64,000 nt of DNA from JBFWRK01 sp050248955 (GTDB lineage: Bacteria; Actinomycetota; Acidimicrobiia; Acidimicrobiales; Ilumatobacteraceae). The position numbers and the translations under genes are program-made. This document shows positions 7,948 to 17,861 of this stretch, piece after piece. The stretch covers positions 310,001 to 374,000 of the forward strand of contig JBFWRK010000001.1 in assembly GCA_050248955.1 (NCBI GenBank), in the 5' to 3' direction. Under the pieces are notes generated by a model. That model was not told the origin of the DNA. It did no database searches and worked only from the letters and a program-made list of their open reading frames with translations. Numbering within the stretch: the stretch's first letter is position 1; each line of letters opens with the position of its first letter.

Positions 7948-8166
7948 ATGATGACCAACTGGTCCATGAACCTCGACGTCGCCCGTCAGCGCCACAGCAC
8001 TGACATCGCGACCGCCGAGCGCCACCGCCTGGTCCGCCGTTCGCGGCGGGCCAGGCGCCGTGCCGGCACCGCCGAGCAGCCGTCGCCGGGTGCGATGATC
8101 GTCCCGCTGCCCCCCTCGTCGAAGACCCCGCAGTCGCAGGACACGCCCGACCGCCTCGCGTCGTGA
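7948..8166 (+). CDS. Arg-rich 72-residue microprotein, unknown function
   Basis: A strong Shine-Dalgarno (GAGGAGGT, 7933-7940) sits 7 bp before ATG ATG at 7948. The product begins MMTNWSMNLDVARQRH, carries a very basic middle (LVRRSRRARRRAG) and ends in a Pro/Ser-rich tail. There is no signal peptide and no recognised domain. The basic stretch suggests nucleic-acid or membrane binding, but that is only inference. It stands alone between the yceI terminator and the LuxR-type regulator gene. The near-consensus ribosome site is the main reason for calling it real; few neighbours have one as good. Confidence 0.6.
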   Translation: MMTNWSMNLDVARQRHSTDIATAERHRLVRRSRRARRRAGTAEQPSPGAMIVPLPPSSKTPQSQDTPDRLAS

Positions 8167-8293
8167 CCTCGCGTGACCTCGTGCTCGTGATCCCGTGCTC
8201 GTGACCGGGCGTTCCGGGCCGACCGACGGCGATACGCCGCTCGCAGCGGCGATCCAGCGCAGCGCGCCGGACGATGTCGGTAATCTCGCCCAG

Positions 8294-11029
8294 GTGCAGT
8301 GCCGCGCCGGTCGTAGCCCCGTGATGGTCGGACGCAGCTCGGCACTCGAATCGCTGCGCGATCTCATCGAAGCCGCGGCGGTCCCCGCGCGCGAGGTTCC
8401 CGCCGTCGTCCTCATCGCCGGCGAGGCCGGCATCGGCAAGACGCGGCTGCTGCAGGAGCTGCTCCTCCAGCGTCCGGACGATGCGATCGTGCTCGCCGGC
8501 GGGGCAGAGCCCGGCGGTGAAGGCGTCGCGCACTCGCTGATCGCATCCGTGCTGGGACGGCGCGATCTGGCGGAGTCGACCACGACCGACCTCATGCGCG
8601 AGCTGGTCGAGCGGATCGGCCAACGGCGATCGATCGTGATCGTGGAAGACCTCCACTGGGCCGATGCGGAGAGCGCCGCCGTCATCGACCGGCTCGCCCA
8701 GGAGACGTGGCCCGGCATGGTGCTCATCGGCACGTACCGGCCAGAGGACCTCAGCCGGCGATCCCCGGGCGGCGAGCTGCTGTTCCGCCTCGAGCGCAGG
8801 CAGACCGTCGAGCAGATCCGCCTCGACCGCCTCGATCGCACGGGCGTGAGCGCGATCCTCAGCGGCATGTTCGGCACGACGCCCGCTTCGGCGCTCATCG
8901 AGGCGACCTACCAGCGCAGCGGCGGCAACCCGTTCCTCATCGAGGAGCTCGCCGGGTGCTGCGGGGACATCACCGCGGAGGAGATCGCCGCCAGCCGGCT
9001 GCCGTGGTCGCTCGAAGAGGCGGTCAAGGAACGGCTCGCCGGGATCTCCGCCGTCGAGCGCCGGGTGATCGAGAGCGCTGCAGTGCTCGGTCCGTCGGCG
9101 TCGTTCGACGTGCTCGCTGCGGTGACCGAGCTCTCCGAGCGGGAGCTGATCGACGCGCTCCGGTCGCTCGTCGACCGCAACCTCCTCTCCGAGCTCGAGC
9201 CCGACGAGTTCGGCTTCCGCCACGCTCTCGTCCGCGACGCCGTGAACCACCAGGTGCTCGGGCGTGAGCGGCGGCTGCTCCACCAGCGAGCGCTCGAGGC
9301 GCTCCGGGCCGTCACCCCCCACGACCTCAGTGCGCTGTCCCGGCACGCCGGCGGCGCAGGACGCTTCGACGAGATGGTCGAGTTCGGCCGCGCCGCGGCA
9401 GCGGAGAACCTGGTCAAGGGCTCGACGTTCGAGGCGCTCCGGCTCGCCGACGAAGCGTTGCAGGAGGCGCCCGACGACGTCGGGTTGCTCGGCGTCGCGA
9501 CACAAGCGGCGTGGCTCGTGGGGTTCAACGAGGAGTCACTCGGTCTCGCCCGACGTTGGTTCGATGCCGCCCGCGCGCTCGGCTCGCTCGGTGAGGAAGC
9601 AGCAGCGACCAGGTGGCTGGTGCGGACGAACTTCGAGCTCGGCGAGCGCGACGCGATGCTGATCGAACTGGCCCGACTCGAGCACCTGGCCGACGAGCTC
9701 GGCGCCGGCGAGGACCGCGCCAGGGCGTTCGCTGCGATCGCGCAGGCGAACATGGTGCTCGACCGCAGCGCGGTCGCGATCGAGTGGGCAGACCGGACGA
9801 TCGCCGAAGCCGAGGCGTTCGACCTCCCTTCGGTCCGCGCGCAGGGGTTGATCGAACGGGGTAGCGCTCGGGTGACCCTCGTCGGACGCGCGGCGAGCGC
9901 GGAGCTGCTCGCCGCGGTCGACGAGGCCGAATCGGTCGGCGACTACGTGCTCGTGGCGCGAGGTCTGAACAACGTCTTCGACATGGTCTCGCTCAGGAGC
10001 GACACAGGTCGCCAGTTGGTGGAGCGCTTCCGTGCCGCGATCGAGCGCTGCGGCTTCGACGCGATGTGGACGCTCGCGGCCAGGGAGGCCGAGATCGCCC
10101 TCGCCGAGGCCGACATGCCGTCGCTGCGGCGCGTGCTGCTACGCATCCGGGAGCGGGGCTCGCTGTCGCGCAAGGACCTGTTCTGGACGACGTTCTTCGA
10201 GGGCGAGCTGGCTCTCGAGGAGGGGCGGGTCGCCGATGCCGAACGGCTGGCGAACCTGAACGAGCAGCTGCGCACCGAGAAGGGGCACGATCACGCGGAT
10301 GAGGCGTCGGTCGCCCGCGCGTTCCTGTCCGTTGCCGCGCTCGGCGGAGCGATGGGCCGGTCACCGATCGACCTGCTCCGGACCGGCTTCGGTGCAGGGT
10401 TGAGTGACAACACCTGGCTCGAGCGCGATGCGCTCATGGGCGTCGAGGACGCGATCGCCCTCGGCATCGACCCGCAGCTCGCGCACGACATCGTCGTTGC
10501 CGGGGCACCGACGCCCGAGACCGCCGAGCGGATCGAGCGCGTTGTGTCCGGCCTCGTCCACCTCGCCGAAGGGCGCATGGCGGAAGCGGCCGCTCGACTC
10601 CTGACCGCGCTGGCAGATCCGGACATCGAGCTCTCCCGAGCGCTGCTCGGGCACCTGCGCATCCGTGCCGCCGAGGCGGTGCTCGCGAGCGGCGACCACG
10701 CCGGGGCGAAGGCGCTGGTGCGCCAGGCGCTCGACAACGAGCTCGCGCTCTGGCCCGGATGGCGACGCGACCGCGGCGAGGCGCTGCTCCGCCGGCTCGA
10801 GGGTGCCACGCCGAGCGGCAAGGGCTCCGAGCTGACGCCCCGCGAGCAGGAGGTCGCGGCCCTGCTCACGGAGGGACTGACGAACGGCGAGGTGGCCCGC
10901 CGGCTCTACATCTCGCCGAAGACCGCGGCAGTCCACGTCTCGAACATCTTGATGAAGCTGAACATGTCGAGCCGCGCCGAGATCGCGGCGTGGGCCGTTC
11001 GCAGCGGGCTCGTCGGCAGTGCGACCTGA
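8294..11029 (+). CDS. Large LuxR-family regulator with AAA ATPase domain (LAL/MalT type)
   Basis: The protein of about 911 residues has three parts: an N-terminal STAND/AAA ATPase domain with Walker A GEAGIGKT (43-50) and a Walker B region IVIVEDLHWAD; a long alpha-helical, TPR-like central region; and a C-terminal LuxR helix-turn-helix (LTPREQEVAALLTEGLTNGE, then SPKTAAVHVSNILMKLNMSSRAEI). Such proteins act as ATP-controlled, ligand-sensing transcription activators. The start is uncertain: GTG at 8294 is used, but GTG 8195, GTG 8321 or ATG 8324 (just before VGRSSALESL) are also in frame. No obvious target operon adjoins it; the next gene is on the other strand. Confidence 0.9.
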   Translation: MQCRAGRSPVMVGRSSALESLRDLIEAAAVPAREVPAVVLIAGEAGIGKTRLLQELLLQRPDDAIVLAGGAEPGGEGVAHSLIASVLGRRDLAESTTTDLMRELVERIGQRRSIVIVEDLHWADAESAAVIDRLAQETWPGMVLIGTYRPEDLSRRSPGGELLFRLERRQTVEQIRLDRLDRTGVSAILSGMFGTTPASALIEATYQRSGGNPFLIEELAGCCGDITAEEIAASRLPWSLEEAVKERLAGISAVERRVIESAAVLGPSASFDVLAAVTELSERELIDALRSLVDRNLLSELEPDEFGFRHALVRDAVNHQVLGRERRLLHQRALEALRAVTPHDLSALSRHAGGAGRFDEMVEFGRAAAAENLVKGSTFEALRLADEALQEAPDDVGLLGVATQAAWLVGFNEESLGLARRWFDAARALGSLGEEAAATRWLVRTNFELGERDAMLIELARLEHLADELGAGEDRARAFAAIAQANMVLDRSAVAIEWADRTIAEAEAFDLPSVRAQGLIERGSARVTLVGRAASAELLAAVDEAESVGDYVLVARGLNNVFDMVSLRSDTGRQLVERFRAAIERCGFDAMWTLAAREAEIALAEADMPSLRRVLLRIRERGSLSRKDLFWTTFFEGELALEEGRVADAERLANLNEQLRTEKGHDHADEASVARAFLSVAALGGAMGRSPIDLLRTGFGAGLSDNTWLERDALMGVEDAIALGIDPQLAHDIVVAGAPTPETAERIERVVSGLVHLAEGRMAEAAARLLTALADPDIELSRALLGHLRIRAAEAVLASGDHAGAKALVRQALDNELALWPGWRRDRGEALLRRLEGATPSGKGSELTPREQEVAALLTEGLTNGEVARRLYISPKTAAVHVSNILMKLNMSSRAEIAAWAVRSGLVGSAT

Positions 11030-11105
11030 CCAGATCTGACGAGCGTCGACCCGGTCTGAACTTGACCTGACCCGGTCTGGCCCGCCGCGACCGGCGACTC
11101 GACCG

Positions 11106-12011
11106 TCAGGCGGTCGCCGACTTCGACAGCAACGCCCGCAGGGCCACGTCGAGCGTCGGGTGCTCGAACCGGTACCCGGCGGCGAGCAGCGCCGTCGGGA
11201 GCACCTTCTGGCCGGTGTAGAGCAGCGACTCGGCGAGCTCGGCACCCAGCAGCAGCTTCGGCCCGAACGACGGGATCGGCAGCACCGCGGGACGCCGCAG
11301 CGCCTTCGCCAGTGTCGTTGTGAACGCGGCGTTCGTCACGGGGTTCGGCGCGGTCAGGTTCACGCCGCCGCGCACATCGGCGGTCAGCAGGTGGCTGATC
11401 GCACCGATCTCGTCAGGCAGCGAGATCCAGCTCTGCCACTGCCGGCCGCCGCCGAACTTGCCGCCGAGACCGAGCTTGAACAGCGGCAGTTGCTTCTTGA
11501 GCGCCCCGCCCTTGGCGGACAGCACGATGCCGCTGCGCAGGTGGGCGACGCGAATACCGGCCGCTTCAGCGGGCGCGGTGGCCTCCTCCCACTGCTGGCA
11601 GAGATCGGCGAGGAAGCCCTCGCCGGGGTCGGACTGCTCGTCGAGCGGCTCGTCGCCGCGCGGCCCGTACCACCCGATGGCCGAGGCCGACAGCAGCACC
11701 GACGGCCGCCGCTCGAGCCCGGCGAGCGCACGGGAGAGCAGGCTGGTCGGCGAGGTGCGGCTCTCGCGGAGCTGACGCTTGTAGTCGTCGGTCCACCGGT
11801 GCTCGGCGATGCCCGCCCCAGCGAGATGGATCACCGCGTCGCACCCTTCGAGCGCGGCGGCGTCGATCGTGCCGGCCGCTGGATCCCAGCGGATCTCGCC
11901 GGGCATCGGGGCCCGGCGGACGAGTCGCCTCACCTCGTGACCGGCTTGCTCGAGGCGAGGGAGGAGCGCAGCACCGACGAAGCCGCTCGAGCCGGACACG
12001 ATGATCTTCAT
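11106..12011 (-). CDS. TIGR01777-family epimerase-like protein (YfcH type)
   Basis: This 301-residue extended-SDR protein has an N-terminal NAD(P) motif GSSGFVGAAL (7-16), the family hallmark VIHLAGAGIAEHRW, SASAIGWYGPRG around the active-site tyrosine, and RSGIVLSAKGGALKKQLPLFKLGLGG. The C-terminal part contains the small domain typical of this family (PILPIPSFGPKLLLGAELAESLL-like). The family is widespread and uncharacterised in detail; cell-division inhibitor SulA annotations for it are erroneous. It is convergent with the LuxR-type gene and divergent from the next membrane protein, with a 77-bp shared promoter region. Confidence 0.9.
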   Translation of the reverse strand: MKIIVSGSSGFVGAALLPRLEQAGHEVRRLVRRAPMPGEIRWDPAAGTIDAAALEGCDAVIHLAGAGIAEHRWTDDYKRQLRESRTSPTSLLSRALAGLERRPSVLLSASAIGWYGPRGDEPLDEQSDPGEGFLADLCQQWEEATAPAEAAGIRVAHLRSGIVLSAKGGALKKQLPLFKLGLGGKFGGGRQWQSWISLPDEIGAISHLLTADVRGGVNLTAPNPVTNAAFTTTLAKALRRPAVLPIPSFGPKLLLGAELAESLLYTGQKVLPTALLAAGYRFEHPTLDVALRALLSKSATA

Positions 12012-12088
12012 GGAATCAGGCTATTGGGCGCTACCCGGGCGCGGCCGTGGCGTGGTACAACCGTCGGCTTGAACGACCGGAGGCGGAC

Positions 12089-14014
12089 ATGAGCGATCAG
12101 CAATCCACAGGGCCGGACGCGCCCGGCGCAGGAACGCCTCCGCCTCCGCCGCCTCTGTCGCCCCCAGGCGCGACGCCGGCGCCGGCCGGAGGCGGCGCGT
12201 GGTTCCCACCCGGGCCGGGCACGTCCTGGGCGCCCCAGCCCGGCGAGCCCGCGGTCGCTCCTGTCGAGGTCTCGGTCGACGCACCCACCCCATCGAAGCG
12301 GGGCAAGGGCCGCGCGATCGGTGCCGTCGCCGGCGTGGTCGCGCTGATCGCGGCAGGTGGCTTCGCCGTCCAGGCGATGACGGGCGGGTCCGACGGCGGC
12401 GCTGATACGCCCGAGGCCGCGGTACGCGACTTCGTCGCCGCCGTCAACGAGGAGGACGTCCTCGGCGCGATCGACGTGGTGCTACCGGGCGAGCGACGCA
12501 CGTTCAAGGACCCGTTGGTCCGTTTCGTCGAGCAGTTGCAGCGCCTCGACGTGCTGAGCGAGGACGCGGACCTCGGCAAGATCGGCGGCATCGATCTCCA
12601 GATCACGCTCGACGACGTACAGGTGGAGCAGATCACCGACGACATCGCGACGGTCTCGATCGCCGGCACGGCATCGGGGGCGGTGGACGGCGAGCAGTTG
12701 CCGATCGGCGACCTGCTCATCGACCGGGCGCTCGACGGGCAGCGCCCCGGCAGCTCGAGCAGCGACGGGACGAGCTTCGGTTCCGGTGGTGGCGGGGAGG
12801 TGCGGCTCACGACGGTCGAGCAGGACGGTCGCTGGTACGTGAGCCTCTGGTACACCGTGGCCGAAGTGGCCCGCGTCGGAGCCGGACTGAGCGAGGTGCC
12901 CGAGCAGGACCAGGCGATCGTCCCCGACGGCGGCGACTCGCCCGAGGCGGCGATGGACCAGTTCCTCGACCGCGTCGGCAACCTCGATCTCGAGGGCATG
13001 ATCGCGTCGCTCGACCCCGACGAGGCCGAAGCGTTGCAGCGGTATGCGCCGCTGTTCATCAACGAGGCCCAGGGCTCGATCGACGAGATGCTCGCGGAGT
13101 CCGGGCTGCAGGTCTCGATCGAGAACGTCGAGTACGACGTGACGGTCGACGGTGACACGGCGACGATCGTGCCGACGAGCTACTCGGTCTCGGCGACGGC
13201 CGAGGGCGACGAGGTTCGCATCGAGTTCGCCGACGGCTGCGCCACCATGCTGATCGCCGGCGAAGAGCAGACGAGCTGCCTGGACGACGCCGACGAAGCG
13301 CTCGGCGAGATGGGCCTCGGCGGCCTCGCCGGCTTCGGATCGGATTCGGGCGTACGGCTGAACCAGGTCGACGGTGAGTGGTACGTGAGCATCTTCGGCA
13401 CGACGTTCGACGTGTTGCTCAACGCCCTGGAGTCGGTCGACCGTGCCGACATCGAGGAGCTGCTCGACGGCCTGCAGGACGGCTCGATCGACCCGTTCGG
13501 CGCAGTGCCGGGGATGATCGAGGACGAGCTCGGAGGCACGCTCGAGCCGGACGACACGACGTTCGATCCGACCGAGGACACGACCGAGGACACGACCGGC
13601 GACACAACCGAGGACACGACGGAGGACACGAAGGGCGACGTCGGCCTCGGTGCGGCATCCGATTGCTACGTGGAGCAGGAGGCGGACACCGCGTTGGCGT
13701 GCCTGCTCGCGGCGCAGGAGCTCGACGCCGAGGTGTACATCCCGCCGGCGTTGCGCTTCCCCGAGTGCGGCATCGCCGACTACTCGTGGACGTACAGCTG
13801 GAGCGAGCTCGCCGACGCGGAGTTCATCGAGATCGTCACCGAGGGCAAGGAGTGCTTCGACGCGAAGGTCGCCAGTGGCGAGCTCGAGGAGTACGAGGTG
13901 CCGTCGGAGCTGATGGACCCGTCGTGCTACGAGGGCGTCAATCCCTACGCCATCGAGGACTACGAAGCGCAGAGCGACGCGGTCAGCAAGTACTTCGACT
14001 GCGCGTTCTCCTGA
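12089..14014 (+). CDS. Pro-rich single-pass membrane protein with two tandem NTF2-like extracytoplasmic domains
   Basis: The predicted 641-residue product starts at ATG 12089 (GGAGGCGG upstream). A Pro/Gly-rich cytoplasmic tail (about 1-75) leads to a basic stop region and one transmembrane helix (AIGAVAGVVALIAAGGFAVQA). Outside are two similar domains. Each starts (T/S)PEAA(V/M).(D/Q)F and ends with a WYVS segment (GRWYVSLWYT and GEWYVSIFGT), suggesting an internal duplication related to DUF4878/NTF2-like folds. A Thr/Asp/Glu low-complexity linker follows, then a Cys-rich C-terminal region. The function is not known. A sensor or cell-envelope scaffold role would fit the topology. Confidence 0.82.
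   Translation: MSDQQSTGPDAPGAGTPPPPPPLSPPGATPAPAGGGAWFPPGPGTSWAPQPGEPAVAPVEVSVDAPTPSKRGKGRAIGAVAGVVALIAAGGFAVQAMTGGSDGGADTPEAAVRDFVAAVNEEDVLGAIDVVLPGERRTFKDPLVRFVEQLQRLDVLSEDADLGKIGGIDLQITLDDVQVEQITDDIATVSIAGTASGAVDGEQLPIGDLLIDRALDGQRPGSSSSDGTSFGSGGGGEVRLTTVEQDGRWYVSLWYTVAEVARVGAGLSEVPEQDQAIVPDGGDSPEAAMDQFLDRVGNLDLEGMIASLDPDEAEALQRYAPLFINEAQGSIDEMLAESGLQVSIENVEYDVTVDGDTATIVPTSYSVSATAEGDEVRIEFADGCATMLIAGEEQTSCLDDADEALGEMGLGGLAGFGSDSGVRLNQVDGEWYVSIFGTTFDVLLNALESVDRADIEELLDGLQDGSIDPFGAVPGMIEDELGGTLEPDDTTFDPTEDTTEDTTGDTTEDTTEDTKGDVGLGAASDCYVEQEADTALACLLAAQELDAEVYIPPALRFPECGIADYSWTYSWSELADAEFIEIVTEGKECFDAKVASGELEEYEVPSELMDPSCYEGVNPYAIEDYEAQSDAVSKYFDCAFS
13571..13630 (+). repeat. 12-bp coding minisatellite
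   Basis: Five copies of ACCGAGGACACG or close variants encode the TEDT/TGDT linker of the surrounding membrane protein. Copy-number change here would lengthen or shorten the linker in frame. Confidence 0.8.
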
Positions 14015-14020
14015 CGTTCG

Positions 14021-15871
14021 TCAGTCGACGAGCACCGGCACCGATGTCACGACCGTGTTCGGCCGGTAGAGGAGCCGCGCCTTCAACGCGAGCGCCGACT
14101 GGTTGTGCAACCACTGCGTCGAGATTGCGGTCACGAACTCCGGGATCACGACCGTGATGATCTCGTCGGGGTTCTCCCGGTCGAGCTCGTCGAGGTACTC
14201 GAGGATCGGGCGTGTGAGCTCACGGTACGGCGACGAGATCGTGTGCAGTTCGACGGCGATGTCGTGCTCGGCCCACGCCCGGGTGACCTCCTCCTGCTCT
14301 TCGGCGTCACCGACGACGGAGAGGCCGATGATCCGCTCGGGTGACAGTGATCGCGCGTACTGGATCGCGTGCACGACGCCCTTGTTGACCGAGCCGACGA
14401 GCACGACGACGTAGTGCGTCTGGCGCTTCGCCTTGTAGGTGGGCGTGATCGCGATCGCAGCGCGCACCCGCGTGTAGTGCTTCCCGATCGAACGGAACGC
14501 GACCACCATGATCGGGATCAGGGCAGCGGGGATCCATGCCCCCTCGGTGAACTTCGAGATGACCACGATCGCGGCGATGACGCCGGTCGTGACGCAACCG
14601 ACGGCGTTGACCACCGCTGACGCCCGCCATCGCGGCTCCTTCAGCCGGAAGTGGTGCACGACCATGCCTGCCTGGCTGAGCGTGAACCCGGTGAACACGC
14701 CGAACGCGTAGAGCGGGATGAGGGCCGAGATGTTGCCCTTGAAGATGACGATCAGGATGCTCGCCACGATGGCGAGGAAGATCACGCCGTTGGAGAAGAC
14801 GAGCCGGTCACCGCGGTTCGTGAACTGGCGGGGGAGGAAGCCGTCCCGGGCGACGATCGAGGAGAGGCGCGGGAAGTCCGCGTACGCGGTGTTCGCGGCA
14901 AGGATGAGGATCGCGAACGTCGCCAGCTGCGTCACCCAGAACAGCACGTTCTTGCCGCCGTAGATGTGCTCAGCCATGAGTGCGATCCCGGTCGGGTCCT
15001 CGTCACCCCGGTACGGCTTCAGGCGCGAGGCGAGCAACGAGACACCGAAGAAGCACGAGCCGAGGATCGTGCCCATGAAGAGCAGCGTGCGCGCGGCGTT
15101 CTTCGCCTCCGGCTTCTGGAAGGCGGGCACGCCGTTCGACACGGCCTCCACCCCCGACAGCGCGACCGCGCCGGACGAGAACGCCCGGAGCAGCATGAGC
15201 AGCCCGAGCGACTTCGCACCCTCCGAGAACTCCCGGGCTTCGTCGCTCAGCTGGTCGATCGGGATCGGCCCGAGGTCCCGTACGTAGATGCGGTAGCAGC
15301 CGATACCGATCAGCAGCAGCAGCATGAGCACGTAGATGTACGTCGGTGGTGCGAAGAGCGCGCCGGACTCTCGCACGCCGCGCAGGTTCGCCAACGTCAT
15401 GCCGAGGACGCACAGCAGGCACATGGGAACGGTCCACTTGTTGTCGAAGCCGAACGCAGAGCGGATGGCGAGCACGCCACCGGCGACCGACACGGCGACC
15501 GTGAGGATGTAGTCGACGAGCAGCGACGAGGCGGCGACGAGCGATGGCATCGTGCCCAGGTTCTCCCTGCTCACGATGTAGCTGCCGCCACCGCTCGGAT
15601 AGGCATGGATCGTCTGGGTGTAGCTCGTCACGACGATCACGAGCAGGACGACGACGATGATCGCGATCGGCACGAGCTTCGTGAACGCGACCGCGCCGAC
15701 GCTGGCCTGCAGGAGCAGGACGATGAGGATCTCGTCGGTCGCGTAGGCGGTGGAGGAGATCGCGTCACTGGCGAACACCGGGAGCGCGACCTTCTTCGAG
15801 AGCCGCTGGTGGTGCTCCTCGGACGACGCGATCGGCGTACCGATGAACAGTCTCTTCAACATGGCGAACAT
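14021..15871 (-). CDS. APC-superfamily permease, KimA-like potassium transporter (copy 1)
   Basis: This 616-residue membrane protein has about 12 transmembrane helices followed by a soluble C-terminal domain with a universal-stress-like fold (HYVVVLVGSVNKGVVHAIQYARSL onward). The signature start KRLFIGTPIASSEEHH, FASDAISSTAYATDEIL and YPSGGGSYIVSRENLG match the KimA/YdaO group of APC proteins. Bacillus KimA is a high-affinity K+/H+ symporter controlled by c-di-AMP. The start at 15871 gives the same MFA(M/V)(L/M)KRL opening as its tandem paralogue. Potassium transport is supported by the adjacent TrkA pair; amino-acid transport remains a possible alternative. Confidence 0.86.
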   Translation of the reverse strand: MFAMLKRLFIGTPIASSEEHHQRLSKKVALPVFASDAISSTAYATDEILIVLLLQASVGAVAFTKLVPIAIIVVVLLVIVVTSYTQTIHAYPSGGGSYIVSRENLGTMPSLVAASSLLVDYILTVAVSVAGGVLAIRSAFGFDNKWTVPMCLLCVLGMTLANLRGVRESGALFAPPTYIYVLMLLLLIGIGCYRIYVRDLGPIPIDQLSDEAREFSEGAKSLGLLMLLRAFSSGAVALSGVEAVSNGVPAFQKPEAKNAARTLLFMGTILGSCFFGVSLLASRLKPYRGDEDPTGIALMAEHIYGGKNVLFWVTQLATFAILILAANTAYADFPRLSSIVARDGFLPRQFTNRGDRLVFSNGVIFLAIVASILIVIFKGNISALIPLYAFGVFTGFTLSQAGMVVHHFRLKEPRWRASAVVNAVGCVTTGVIAAIVVISKFTEGAWIPAALIPIMVVAFRSIGKHYTRVRAAIAITPTYKAKRQTHYVVVLVGSVNKGVVHAIQYARSLSPERIIGLSVVGDAEEQEEVTRAWAEHDIAVELHTISSPYRELTRPILEYLDELDRENPDEIITVVIPEFVTAISTQWLHNQSALALKARLLYRPNTVVTSVPVLVD

Positions 15872-15917
15872 AGGCGGCGCCACGCTAGGCACATCGCCGC
15901 GCCCGCGCGCGAACGGG

Positions 15918-17768
15918 CTAGTCCACGAGGATGGGCACCGAGGTCACGACGGTGTTCTTGCGGAACAACAGGCGCGCCTTCAGCGCGAAGGCGCTCTGGT
16001 TGTGGAGCAGCTGGGTGTACCACGTCCTCACGACGAACTCCGGGATCACGACCGTGATGAGGTCGTCCGGGTCCTCCTCGTCGAGCTCGTCGAGGAAGCG
16101 CATGATCGGGCGGGTCAGCGCACGGTACGGCGACGACAGGAGGTGGAGCTCCATCGGCAGGTCGTACTTCGCCCACGCTTCGGTGATCGCCCGTTGTTCT
16201 TCTTCGTCGGTGACGACCGATGTCGCGATCAGGCGGTCGGGCGCGAGCGAGCGGGCGTAGGTGAGCGCCTGCAGCGTGCCCTTGTTGATCGATCCGACGA
16301 GCACGACGACCGTGTGGGTGTGGCGCTTCGGCTTCCACCCGTCCTCGACGACGATCCGCTCGCGCACGCCGTCGTAGTGCTTGCCGATCGACTTGAAGAA
16401 CACGACGATGATCGGGATCACGACGGCGGGCACCCAGGCTCCGTCCGTGAACTTCGAGACGAGCACCACGACGAGGACCACGCCGGTCGCGATCGCGCCG
16501 ACGAGGTTCACGGCCATTCGCCGTTGCCAGCCGGCCAGCCGATGATGACGTTGGTACATCACCATGCCGCTCTGGCTCATCGTGAATCCGGTGAACACTC
16601 CGACCGCGTACAGCGGGATGAGCGCGGTGGTCACACCGCCGAACACCACGATGAGGGCTGATGCCATCACGGCGAGCACGACGATGCCGTTCGAGAACAC
16701 GAGACGATCACCACGGTTCTTGAACTGGTGCGGCAGGAACTCGTCCTTGGCGATGATCGACGAGAGGCGCGGGAAGTCCGCGTAGGCGGTGTTCGCCGCC
16801 AGGATCAGGATTGCGAACGTCGAGAACTGCAGCACGTAGTAGAGGAACCCACGCCCGAAGACCGCCTCACCGAGCTTCGACATCAGCGTGTCGCCGGTCT
16901 CCTCGGGGATCGCCTCCAACCGTTGGGCGAGCACCGCGAGCCCGAAGAACGCCGTGCCGAGGATCGTCGCCATCAGCACGAGCACCGCAGCTGCGTTCTT
17001 CGGCTCGGGCTTCTTGAACGCGGGGACACCGTCGGCCACCGCCTCGACGCCGGTCAGCGCGACCGCGCCGGACGAGAAGGCCTTCAGCAGGATCAGCAGG
17101 CCGAGACCGCTCCCCGCCTCGCCGGCGCCGTGCAGCAGCTCGCCGAGTGCCTCCTCGTCGACCGGCAGCCGGTCGAGGTCGCCCGTGAAGCTGCGGTAGA
17201 GGCCCCAGATGATCAACCCGAACAGCATCAGCACGTAGATGTAGGTCGGCGGCGCGAATATCGCCCCCGACTCCTTCATCCCGCGCAGGTTCGCGATCGT
17301 CATCAGCGCGATGAAGCCGAGGCACATCGCCACCCGGTACTCGCTCAAGGTGCCGAACGCGGCGATGATCGCCGCGACGCCGGCCGACACCGAGACGGCG
17401 ACGGTCAGCACGTAGTCCACGAGGATGGACGCGCCCGCGACCAGCGACGGGTTCTTGCCCAGGTTCTCGCGGCTCACGATGTAGGTGCCGCCGCCGCCCG
17501 GGTACGCCCGGATCGTCTGGCGGTAGCTCGTGATGACGACCGCGAGCAGCAGGCAGACGACGAGTGACAGTGGGACGAGCTTCGAGTACGCCGCCAAGCC
17601 GGCCGCCGGCACCAGGATGATCAGGATCTCCTGGGTCGCGTACGCGGTGGAGGAGATCGCGTCGCTCGCAAAAACCGGGAGCGCGATCTTCTTCGGCAGG
17701 CGCGTGTGGTGCTCTTCCGACGTTGCGATCGGCGTCCCGACGACGAGCCTCTTCATGACGGCGAACAC
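15918..17768 (-). CDS. APC-superfamily permease, KimA-like potassium transporter (copy 2)
   Basis: This 616-residue tandem paralogue of the downstream gene has the same order of parts: MFAVMKRLVVGTPIATSEEHH start, FASDAISSTAYATQEIL, YPGGGGTYIVSRENLG, about 12 helices and a C-terminal universal-stress-like domain ending in NTVVTSVPILVD. It lies 46 bp upstream of copy 1 and starts 93 bp from the divergent trkA-like gene, so this spacer probably carries the promoters for both sides. The two copies differ most in loop regions and in the C-terminal domain, which would permit different regulation or affinity. The arrangement of permease divergent from two RCK genes also occurs in mycobacteria. Confidence 0.86.
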   Translation of the reverse strand: MFAVMKRLVVGTPIATSEEHHTRLPKKIALPVFASDAISSTAYATQEILIILVPAAGLAAYSKLVPLSLVVCLLLAVVITSYRQTIRAYPGGGGTYIVSRENLGKNPSLVAGASILVDYVLTVAVSVSAGVAAIIAAFGTLSEYRVAMCLGFIALMTIANLRGMKESGAIFAPPTYIYVLMLFGLIIWGLYRSFTGDLDRLPVDEEALGELLHGAGEAGSGLGLLILLKAFSSGAVALTGVEAVADGVPAFKKPEPKNAAAVLVLMATILGTAFFGLAVLAQRLEAIPEETGDTLMSKLGEAVFGRGFLYYVLQFSTFAILILAANTAYADFPRLSSIIAKDEFLPHQFKNRGDRLVFSNGIVVLAVMASALIVVFGGVTTALIPLYAVGVFTGFTMSQSGMVMYQRHHRLAGWQRRMAVNLVGAIATGVVLVVVLVSKFTDGAWVPAVVIPIIVVFFKSIGKHYDGVRERIVVEDGWKPKRHTHTVVVLVGSINKGTLQALTYARSLAPDRLIATSVVTDEEEQRAITEAWAKYDLPMELHLLSSPYRALTRPIMRFLDELDEEDPDDLITVVIPEFVVRTWYTQLLHNQSAFALKARLLFRKNTVVTSVPILVD

Positions 17769-17861
17769 CGCGTCACTCTTGCATGGAGGCTGCCGGTCGC
17801 GCGAAGCACTGATTAGAGTCCACGCCGGCCGGTGCGCCGGCCGCAGTCAAAGGAGCGTGTC

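Noticed and set aside
13571..13630. Tandem repeat as a regulatory array
   Set aside because: It is in frame inside a coding region and encodes a Thr/Glu/Asp linker.
14651..17567. Long plus-strand frames opposite the two APC permeases
   Set aside because: Arg/Asp/Glu/His-rich translations typical of antisense shadows; the minus-strand genes have clear membrane topology and motifs.
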